DNA of 6,355 nt from an uncultured Alphaproteobacteria bacterium (GTDB lineage: Bacteria > Pseudomonadota > Alphaproteobacteria > Rickettsiales > UBA1997): contig CAILUF010000128.1 of NCBI GenBank assembly GCA_903837365.1, forward strand, positions 1 to 6,355. The letters are read 5' to 3'. Both the position numbers and the translations under genes were made by a program. The notes beneath the pieces were generated by a model that saw nothing but the letters and a program-made list of their open reading frames with translations, was not told where the DNA came from and did not search any database. Numbering within the stretch: the first letter of the stretch is position 1; the number at the start of each line of letters is the position of its first letter. Shown here one piece after another: positions 1 through 5,522 of this stretch.

Positions 1-193
1 TCATATTTGTTGCCATGGAAGCGCAGAGTCACTGATTAAAAATCCACAATATTTGGCATTATTCACCAAGAATTTTAATAACCATGAAAATTCTAATTAT
101 CAAGAAGCTTCAGCAAATAAATCCGCAAATTATTCTTCAGAAATAAGTGATGAAATAGCTATTTACAAGCATTCTCATGATCATCATCATTAA
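1..193 (+). CDS. znuC: ZnuC, zinc ABC transporter ATP-binding protein (C-terminal part)
   Basis: This is the 3' end of a gene that begins before the window; complete codons start at base 2 and give 63 residues before TAA at 191-193. ZnuC is the cytoplasmic ATPase that drives high-affinity zinc import with the membrane subunit ZnuB and the periplasmic binding protein ZnuA. The Walker motifs lie outside the window, so the call rests on the tail. It starts HICCHGSAESL, closely matching the remembered end of E. coli ZnuC (HICCSGTPE), continues with an N-P-x-x-[LF]-x-x-[LM]F stretch, and after a polar Asn/Ser-rich spacer ends in IAIYKHSHDHHH, the counterpart of the E. coli IYRHHHNH tail. The His-rich end probably binds zinc, which is inference. 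The spacer of about 30 residues between the two conserved parts looks longer than in E. coli. The gene converges on mrp with 8 bp between stops. Another metal-related ABC ATPase is possible but less likely. Confidence 0.85.
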   Translation, partial: HICCHGSAESLIKNPQYLALFTKNFNNHENSNYQEASANKSANYSSEISDEIAIYKHSHDHHH

Positions 194-201
194 TTAATAT
201 T

Positions 202-996
202 TTAAAAATCTTTAACTAATCCTTGCAATAATTTTGCAGTTTCACTGTTTGGATATTTAATTAGATAAGGAATTTTTTCTTCATTGCATTGAGAAATTTC
301 TGGAATAATTGCAACTTCACCTAAAAAATTTAGATCATAATCTTTTGCTAATTTTTTAGCTCCATCCTCGCCAAATAAAAAATTTTTTTGACCTGCAATT
401 TCCAAAAATGCCATATTTTGTATTATCCCTAAAATTGGAATTTTTAATTTTTTGAAACAATCTACGGACTTTACAGTATCAATGACCGAAAGAGTTTGTG
501 GAGTTGAAACTAAAACTACTCCATTCAGCGGAAATTTTTCTGCCAAACTCAAATATACATCTCCCGTTCCAGGAGGCATGTCGATTATCATCACGTCAAC
601 TTTATTGCCATCAAATTGCCAATTTACACTGCGAATAAGTTGATGAAGAATTTTGGTAACCATTGGACCTCGCCATACCCCTGCGCTATTAGCATCGATC
701 ATGTTACCAATTGAAATGCACTTTATGTTATTAGAAATAATTGGCAAAAGAAAATCATTTTTAACTTCTGGTTTATCTTGAAGATTCATTAAACTTGGAA
801 TTGACGGACCATAAATATCAGCATCAAGTAATGCAGTTTTTACACCGATTTGACTTAATGCAATTGCCAAATTACAAGCAATCGTTGATTTACCCACTCC
901 GCCCTTGGCAGATGCTACGGCAATTATTTTTTTAACCCCTGACACATCGGCTACTTGATTGATAAAATCAGCTAAATTTTTTTCAGTTTTTTGCAT
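202..996 (-). CDS. mrp: Mrp/ApbC-family P-loop ATPase, short form (Fe-S cluster carrier-like)
   Basis: Mrp/ApbC/NBP35 proteins are cytoplasmic ATPases that carry and deliver [4Fe-4S] clusters. The 264-residue product has the deviant Walker A motif KGGVGKST at 31-38, the family signature DADIYGPSIPS at 58-68, WRGPMVTK at 108-115, and the Walker B/switch motif IIDMPPGTGD at 137-146, so membership is secure. Two usual parts are missing. Only about 22 residues precede the P-loop strand, so the N-terminal MIP18-like (DUF59) domain is absent. The segment that often carries CPxC (after ENMSYF) reads NMAFLEIAGQKNFLFG at 194-209 without cysteine. The four cysteines (41, 93, 180, 237) form no CxxC. The start is fixed by an in-frame stop at 1000-1002, one codon before the ATG, so no N-terminal extension in this frame is possible. 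No Shine-Dalgarno sequence is visible. The gene is transcribed away from hflK. Loss of CPxC is, from memory, known in alphaproteobacterial and rickettsial homologues; the shortened N-terminus is more unusual. Confidence 0.93.
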   Translation of the reverse strand: MQKTEKNLADFINQVADVSGVKKIIAVASAKGGVGKSTIACNLAIALSQIGVKTALLDADIYGPSIPSLMNLQDKPEVKNDFLLPIISNNIKCISIGNMIDANSAGVWRGPMVTKILHQLIRSVNWQFDGNKVDVMIIDMPPGTGDVYLSLAEKFPLNGVVLVSTPQTLSVIDTVKSVDCFKKLKIPILGIIQNMAFLEIAGQKNFLFGEDGAKKLAKDYDLNFLGEVAIIPEISQCNEEKIPYLIKYPNSETAKLLQGLVKDF

Positions 997-1092
997 AATT
1001 TAATTTTAAAATAATTTTTAAATTGATCTAAAAAAATTTATTGAATTTGTTTTTAGAATCAATTAAATTGAACTTTATAAAAGTTATAAATC

Positions 1093-1134
1093 TTTTCAAG
1101 TTTTGTTTGTTATTTTACTGCCAGAACTTGAAAA
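1093..1134. repeat. 10-bp perfect inverted repeat with 22-bp centre
   Basis: TTTTCAAGTT at 1093-1102 is the exact reverse complement of AACTTGAAAA at 1125-1134, separated by 22 bp. Because of the symmetry, CTTGAAA appears on the + strand facing hflK (1127-1133) and on the - strand facing mrp (1094-1100). It could be a paired regulator-binding site, two divergent -35-like elements, or chance in AT-rich DNA. The arms contain several G/C positions, which makes chance somewhat less likely than for a pure A/T repeat. Confidence 0.5.
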
Positions 1135-1155
1135 TCATATATACACCACTCAATT
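1127..1155 (+). promoter_or_regulatory. Possible heat-shock (sigma-32-type) promoter for the hflK operon
   Basis: CTTGAAA at 1127-1133 is a full match to the heat-shock sigma factor -35 consensus. The -10 consensus (CCCCATnT, 13-15 bp downstream) is matched only poorly by the CCACTCAAT region at 1146-1154. If used, transcription would start near 1160, about 30 nt before the hflK ATG. Heat-shock control would suit an operon encoding HflKC and DegP, but this is inference from function and a half match. Confidence 0.27.
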
Positions 1156-1160
1156 GAGTG
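1147..1160. promoter_or_regulatory. 14-bp perfect palindrome upstream of hflK, possible operator
   Basis: CACTCAATTGAGTG reads the same on both strands and lies 31 bp before the hflK ATG. It covers the position where the -10 or start of the putative CTTGAAA promoter would fall, as expected for a dimeric repressor site. The CACTC/GAGTG arms resemble the core of the CIRCE heat-shock operator, but the gap is 4 bp rather than 9 and the outer TTAG/CTAA bases are missing. The binding protein is unknown. Confidence 0.4.
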
Positions 1161-1191
1161 TTTAATTTAAAACTTAAATTTAAACTTTCTA

Positions 1192-2793
1192 ATGTTTAAA
1201 AATTTTTCTAGTCATAATCTGAGTTTAAAAAAACCCTCGCTTTTATATTCTAATTTGCAACCGAGTTTTGCTAATAATATTGGCGATAATCAAGCTGTTG
1301 AAACAAATTTTAAAAAAGAAAATCTTGATAAAAATTCCTGGCAAGATTTAATTTTATTTAACAATAATGATTCTAACAACAAACCTGCAGGACCTTGGGG
1401 TCCATGGGGTCAAGGCGAATCAAATAAACCTTCATCTTCAGGAAATAATCAGCCAAAAAATTCAAATTCAAATCCACAAAACGATAATAAAAATAATTCG
1501 CCAGACAATAAAAACTCTCAACCAAATGATAATGATCCAGATAAAAAAGATCAGGAAGATAAAAATAAAAATTCTTCAAAAACTAATGATCAAAATCCAA
1601 AAATTGATTCACAAAAAAATGAATTTAATTCCGATCAAAATAAACACTCAACCTACAACTCCCATAACCAATCACGAAATAGAAATAACCAACCGGATGA
1701 TCGCGATTTTTTTGATAAAATTATTGACGACATAACTGATTTTTTAAAAAATATTAATTTCTTAAAAATCAAAAAATATGGCAATAACAAATCCGATAAA
1801 TCGTTAATTGGCTTAGTAGCGCTATCTTTGATTTTATTTTATCTAGCGACTGGATTTTACAAAGTTAATACCGATGAAAATGCTGCAATTTTATATTTTG
1901 GAAAATTTTATAAAGTAGCAACGCCAGGTTTAAATTATTACCTGCCCTATCCCTTTGGACAAGTTATTAAAAAAAGCGTTACAACCGTTAATACTGAAGA
2001 GTTTGGCTTCGCATCTGATTCGCGTAAATCCTCAACTAAAAGAAATTTTGATGCCGAAAGTTTAATGCTAACAGGTGACGAAAATATTGTTGATATTGAA
2101 TTCCAAGTGCAATGGCAAATTTCCGATATTCGCGATTTTGTTTTTAATATCGCCGAACCTAATCCTTCAATTCGCAAATCAGCAGAAAGTGCAATGCGTG
2201 AAATAATTGCGCGTACGCCAATTGCCGATGCTCTATCCGATGGTAAACAACGTATCGAACAAGAAGCTAAAATTCTTCTCCAAGAAATTCTTGATTCATA
2301 TGGTGCAGGTGTTCGTGTAATTTTAGTGCAAATGCGTAGGGTAGATCCACCAAGTCAAGTAATCGATGCTTTTCGCGATGTTCAAACAGCCAAAGCTGAT
2401 AAGGAAAAAGAAATCAACCAAGCACAAGCATACGCTAATGACATCATTCCTAGAGCACGTGGTTTAGCCTCGCAAATGCTTGAACAATCGCAAGCATATT
2501 CAAAGGAAATTGTTGCTAATTCTGAAGGTGAAGCTGGAAGATTTAGTTCGATTTATACTCAATATTCAAAGGCCAAACAAGTTACTAAAAAAAGACTTTA
2601 CCTTGAAACAATGGAACAAATCTATCGCAATATCGACAAGGTTTACCTCGATAAATCAGTCTCTAAATCAGCGATATTGCCATATTTCCCAGTGTTTAAC
2701 AATGTCAATAACGACAAAATAAATTCACTAAATAATACCGAAAAAGTTGTTGAAAACACTTCACAACCAATTAAAACAACTCAAAAACCCTAA
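1192..2793 (+). CDS. hflK: HflK, SPFH-domain subunit of the HflKC complex (long N-terminus)
   Basis: HflK pairs with HflC in the inner membrane to form a large cage facing the periplasm that surrounds and modulates the FtsH protease. The 533-residue product opens with about 66 polar residues, then the GPWGPWGQG motif (67-75) normally found close to the HflK N-terminus. An Asn/Asp/Lys/Gln/Ser-rich low-complexity tract follows (about 76-168), then a charged segment (DDRDFFDKIIDDI, 169-181) and one membrane helix (about 205-223). The rest is an SPFH/band-7 domain with family motifs ESAMREIIARTP (332-343), AQAYANDIIPRAR (411-423), LYLETMEQIY (469-478) and ILPYFPV (495-501). The C-terminal tail is again Asn/Lys-rich. 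E. coli HflK is about 419 residues, so this is long. The start is the only ATG before residue 340, and an in-frame stop lies upstream at 1168-1170. No Shine-Dalgarno is visible. It is first in the operon; hflC follows after 18 bp. Confidence 0.95.
   Translation: MFKNFSSHNLSLKKPSLLYSNLQPSFANNIGDNQAVETNFKKENLDKNSWQDLILFNNNDSNNKPAGPWGPWGQGESNKPSSSGNNQPKNSNSNPQNDNKNNSPDNKNSQPNDNDPDKKDQEDKNKNSSKTNDQNPKIDSQKNEFNSDQNKHSTYNSHNQSRNRNNQPDDRDFFDKIIDDITDFLKNINFLKIKKYGNNKSDKSLIGLVALSLILFYLATGFYKVNTDENAAILYFGKFYKVATPGLNYYLPYPFGQVIKKSVTTVNTEEFGFASDSRKSSTKRNFDAESLMLTGDENIVDIEFQVQWQISDIRDFVFNIAEPNPSIRKSAESAMREIIARTPIADALSDGKQRIEQEAKILLQEILDSYGAGVRVILVQMRRVDPPSQVIDAFRDVQTAKADKEKEINQAQAYANDIIPRARGLASQMLEQSQAYSKEIVANSEGEAGRFSSIYTQYSKAKQVTKKRLYLETMEQIYRNIDKVYLDKSVSKSAILPYFPVFNNVNNDKINSLNNTEKVVENTSQPIKTTQKP
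1417..1695 (+). other. Low-complexity Asn/Asp/Gln/Lys-rich tract in HflK
   Basis: Codons 76-168 of hflK encode almost only N, D, K, Q, S and P with hardly any hydrophobic residues, so this segment is predicted to be disordered. It lies on the cytoplasmic side, between the GPWGPWGQG motif and the membrane helix. The DNA is A-rich (many AAT, AAA, CAA, GAT codons) but shows no exact tandem repeat unit, so it looks like compositional drift rather than unit duplication. Confidence 0.8.
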
Positions 2794-2811
2794 ACTATAA
2801 TTTTTTTAACT

Positions 2812-3684
2812 ATGAATAATAGAACAAAACATATTTTAATTGTTGCTACTATTGCGGTTATTTTATTTGCTAGCTCAATTTTTACGATTGATCAAAGACA
2901 ACAAGCATTGATTCTCCAATTTGGCGAACCAATTCGCGTGATCAACACGCCAGGCATTAAATTTAAAATTCCCTTTTTACAAAATGCCGTTATTTTTGAT
3001 AAACGCATAATTGACTTGGCTATTTCAGAACAGGAGGTTATTGCTTCTGACCAAAAGCGTTTGATAATTAATGCTTTTGCTAAATATCAAATTACCGATC
3101 CGCTAAAATTTTATACTTCAGTTGCAACGCAACAAGGTTTATCAAGTAAGCTTTCTGGAATTATCGATTCAAGTCTAAGGCAAGTTATTGGTGAAGCTAC
3201 GCTCAATGAATTACTGACCGAAAATCGTGCAAAAATTATGCAAGACATCAAGGATGCGGTTAGTAACTCATCGGAAATTTTTGGTATAAAAATTGTCGAT
3301 GTTCGCATTATGCGCGCTGATTTACCTCAAGAAAATTCTGATGCAATTTTTGCTCGCATGCAAACTGAGCGTGAAAAAGAAGCTCGCGAAATTCGTGCTA
3401 ATGGCGCAGAAGAAGGTGATCGAATTCGCGCTGAAGCTGATAAACAAAGAACCATTATTATTGCTGAAGCTAAAAAAACTGCGGATTTAACACGTGGTGA
3501 AGGCGATGCTACTTCCATTAAAATTTTTGCTGATTCTTACGGGAAAGATCCAGATTTTGCTGAGTTTTATCGTTCAATGTCAGCCTATAAAGAAGTTTTA
3601 AAAAATGAAAAAACCAAAATGGTTATATCACCGGATAATGAATTTTTTCGCTATATGAATACTTCATCATCATCAAAAAATTAA
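2812..3684 (+). CDS. hflC: HflC, SPFH-domain subunit of the HflKC complex
   Basis: HflC is the partner of HflK in the FtsH-associated HflKC assembly. The 290-residue product has a short cytoplasmic N-terminus and one membrane helix (about 8-26). A periplasmic SPFH/band-7 domain follows, starting with IDQRQQALILQFGEP (26-40) and PGIKFKIPF. The charged helical region QTEREKEAREIRANGAEEGD, beginning at Q184, leads to the family motif TRGEGDAT (227-234) and the C-terminal SPDNEFFRYM, all typical of HflC. Length is normal for the family (roughly 290-335). The protein ends in four serines from four TCA codons (3664-3675), then Lys-Asn. It is more compact than HflK here, with no low-complexity insertion. 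Spacing of 18 bp from hflK and 12 bp to degP supports one transcript. No Shine-Dalgarno precedes the ATG. In many proteobacteria a small DUF2065 protein gene lies between hflC and degP; it is absent here. Confidence 0.96.
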   Translation: MNNRTKHILIVATIAVILFASSIFTIDQRQQALILQFGEPIRVINTPGIKFKIPFLQNAVIFDKRIIDLAISEQEVIASDQKRLIINAFAKYQITDPLKFYTSVATQQGLSSKLSGIIDSSLRQVIGEATLNELLTENRAKIMQDIKDAVSNSSEIFGIKIVDVRIMRADLPQENSDAIFARMQTEREKEAREIRANGAEEGDRIRAEADKQRTIIIAEAKKTADLTRGEGDATSIKIFADSYGKDPDFAEFYRSMSAYKEVLKNEKTKMVISPDNEFFRYMNTSSSSKN

Positions 3685-3696
3685 TCCTAAAATTTT

Positions 3697-5517
3697 ATGT
3701 TTTTACTAAAATTATTGATAAAATTAATTTTATCAATCGGTCTTTTATCCTACGTTAATGCTTTTGCGCAAGATAATATCCAATTATCACCAAAAAATAT
3801 TATTGCAAAAAAATCTTCTACCCCAACAGATATCAACGCTAAAAATTCCGCAAATAACAATACTAAAAATCCTGAAAATATTATTCCCAAAAAAAATAAT
3901 TCTGAAATTAAAAGTGACAAAAATATTGTAACGCCAAACTCGCAAGAATCTCCTAAAGCCAATGCTTTAGAGGATAGCAAAGCTAATATTGACAAAACCA
4001 ATTCGCTTAGCAAAAATCCCCCTGAGCCTAAAACTATCAATAAAACAAAAGATAATTCTTCAAAAACTTCACCAATCATAACCGAAAAAAATTCCAAAAA
4101 TTTGGTAAAATCTCCAGTTAAAAATTCTGAACAAATTCCTTCCAAACAAGTAATTTCCAACAGCTTTGCGGATTTGGTAGAAGATTTATTGCCAAGTGTT
4201 GTCAATATTACCACTTCTCAAGAATTAAAAAATAACAATAATTTGGAAGATAATTTTATTGAAGAATTTCCCAAAACTCCACTTTTCGATGATCTACGTA
4301 AACACCTAGAGCGTCAACTGCGTCAGCCAAATGAAATGAAACGTAAATTATCTTCAATTGGCTCAGGTTTTATTATCTCAAAAGATGGTTTAATCGTTAC
4401 TAATCATCATGTAATTGATGACGCTAACGATATCACAATTAGCTTGCATGATGGTTCAAAATATAAAGCGAAGGTTATTGGCATTGACAAAAAAACTGAT
4501 GTTGCCTTATTAAAAATTAATCCAAGCAAAGAATTAAAATTTGTAAATTTTGGTGATTCATCATTAGCAAGAATTGGTGAATGGGTAATCGTTATCGGCA
4601 ATCCTTACGGCCTTGGTGGATCGGTTTCGCTGGGCATTGTTTCAGCGCGCGGTCGTGATATAAATAACGGTCAAAATGATGAATTTATTCAAACTGATGC
4701 AGCGATCAATAAAGGCAATTCGGGCGGTCCAATGTTCAATGCGCGTGGCGAAGTAATTGGCATTAGCACAGCTATTTTTTCACCTTCAGGTGGCAGTGTT
4801 GGAATTGGTTTTGCCACACCCTCAAATTCCGTTTTGCAAGTAGTTAAACAATTACGCGATCAAGGTGAAGTTACGCGCGGATGGATCGGCGTATCAGTCC
4901 AAGATATTAGCGAAGACATTGCTGATTCAATGAAATTAGAAAATAACAAAGGAGCTTTTGTTGTGGAAGTTATAAAGGATGGACCAGCTGATAAGGCTGG
5001 ACTTTTGCCAACCGATATAATTCTTAAATTTGAAGATCAAGATATTGAGGATATGAAATTTCTTCCCAAAGCTGTCGCTAAATTCCCGGTTGGAAAAATT
5101 GCTAAATTACAAATTTTGCGTCAAGGTAAAATAAAAAATCTTAAAATTGTCATTGAAAAATTAAAGGATAATGAAATTAGAAAAGTCGAAAATAAAACTA
5201 TTGAAAAAAAACCAACCCTGAAAGCAACCGCGCAAATACTAGGTCTATCGCTTGCTGAATATAAAAGTAAAATTCGTAAAGACAAAAACGAAATCAGCGT
5301 TGAAGGGCTTTTAGTAACCGATGTTAATCCAAAATCTGAATCAGCAGAAAAAGGTATTGCTATTGGCGATATAGTACTCTCGGCCAATCAAGTTCCAATC
5401 AAATCAATTGATGATTTGCGTGGCATTATTGAAGAAAATAGCAAGAGCAATAAAAAGATTTTTCTTTTCATTCGTCGCAATGAAAATAGTTATCCTGCCG
5501 TTCTTAATTTGAAATAA
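3697..5517 (+). CDS. degP: DegP/HtrA (Do-type) periplasmic serine protease, long linker form
   Basis: Do-type HtrA proteases degrade or refold misfolded periplasmic proteins. The 606-residue product starts with a signal peptide (hydrophobic core about 6-20, probable cleavage AFA|Q after residue 24). A Lys/Asn/Ser/Pro-rich linker (about 25-152) follows. The trypsin-like domain carries the triad: His238 in TNHHV, Asp268 in TDVALLKI, Ser342 in GNSGGP. The first PDZ domain spans about 394-487 (RGWIGVSVQ at its start), and the second about 513-606, with a shorter and more divergent motif (ILGLSLAEY). The usual Do protease is about 470-510 residues; the excess is almost entirely the linker. The catalytic residues are intact, so an active enzyme is expected. 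Which member (DegP, DegQ or MucD-like) cannot be settled; degP is used for the family. It lies 12 bp after hflC and 5 bp before ispE, without a visible Shine-Dalgarno. A mature envelope stress role fits the hflKC context. Confidence 0.95.
   Translation: MFLLKLLIKLILSIGLLSYVNAFAQDNIQLSPKNIIAKKSSTPTDINAKNSANNNTKNPENIIPKKNNSEIKSDKNIVTPNSQESPKANALEDSKANIDKTNSLSKNPPEPKTINKTKDNSSKTSPIITEKNSKNLVKSPVKNSEQIPSKQVISNSFADLVEDLLPSVVNITTSQELKNNNNLEDNFIEEFPKTPLFDDLRKHLERQLRQPNEMKRKLSSIGSGFIISKDGLIVTNHHVIDDANDITISLHDGSKYKAKVIGIDKKTDVALLKINPSKELKFVNFGDSSLARIGEWVIVIGNPYGLGGSVSLGIVSARGRDINNGQNDEFIQTDAAINKGNSGGPMFNARGEVIGISTAIFSPSGGSVGIGFATPSNSVLQVVKQLRDQGEVTRGWIGVSVQDISEDIADSMKLENNKGAFVVEVIKDGPADKAGLLPTDIILKFEDQDIEDMKFLPKAVAKFPVGKIAKLQILRQGKIKNLKIVIEKLKDNEIRKVENKTIEKKPTLKATAQILGLSLAEYKSKIRKDKNEISVEGLLVTDVNPKSESAEKGIAIGDIVLSANQVPIKSIDDLRGIIEENSKSNKKIFLFIRRNENSYPAVLNLK
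3769..4152 (+). other. Low-complexity Lys/Asn/Ser-rich linker in DegP
   Basis: Codons 25-152 of degP encode a hydrophilic tract dominated by K, N, S, P, T and I, placed between the signal peptide and the protease domain, so it should be periplasmic and disordered. Loose recurring words such as KNSxxIPSK, NIIxKK and SKNLVKSP-like pieces occur, but no exact repeat unit. The net charge is basic, unlike the more mixed tract in HflK. The opposite strand is open over most of this stretch (3750-4214), which follows from the composition rather than from a second gene. Confidence 0.78.
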
Positions 5518-5522
5518 TTTTG

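Larger units (their letters stand above)
997..1191. other. Divergent mrp/hflK intergenic region
   Basis: This 195-bp very AT-rich region separates the divergent starts of mrp and hflK and must hold the promoters for both. I see no coding potential and no RNA gene. It contains several small symmetric elements: TCAATT-A-AATTGA at 1059-1071, a 10-bp inverted repeat at 1093-1102/1125-1134, and a 14-bp perfect palindrome at 1147-1160. No convincing sigma-70 pair with a 16-18 bp spacer was found by eye in either direction, although TATAAA occurs at 1076-1081 and 1085-1090. Confidence 0.8.

Noticed and set aside
1059..1071. TCAATT-A-AATTGA inverted repeat as an operator or terminator
   Set aside because: The arms are only 6 bp and mostly A/T, which is common by chance here, and no hairpin followed by a T-run can be made from it.
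1147..1160. Calling the palindrome a CIRCE/HrcA operator
   Set aside because: CIRCE has 9-bp arms (TTAGCACTC/GAGTGCTAA) and a 9-bp centre. Here only the CACTC/GAGTG core matches and the centre is 4 bp.
1367..1735. Open frame of 122 codons on the + strand inside hflK in another frame
   Set aside because: Its Ile/Lys-rich product comes from reading the low-complexity tract out of frame; no domain or plausible start signal is seen.
2796..2801. TATAAT just before hflC as an internal promoter -10
   Set aside because: The hexamer is perfect, but there is no -35-like element 16-18 bp upstream and transcription would begin only a few bases before the ATG. Chance is likely in such AT-rich sequence.
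3664..3675. Four tandem TCA codons at the end of hflC as a microsatellite of interest
   Set aside because: Only four units, encoding a Ser tail in a variable C-terminus; too short to argue for phase variation.
3750..4214. Long open frame of 154 codons on the - strand opposite the degP linker
   Set aside because: It lies antisense to a coherent degP reading frame. Its hydrophobic Leu/Phe-rich product is the expected mirror of Lys/Asn/Ser codons, and it matches no family I know.
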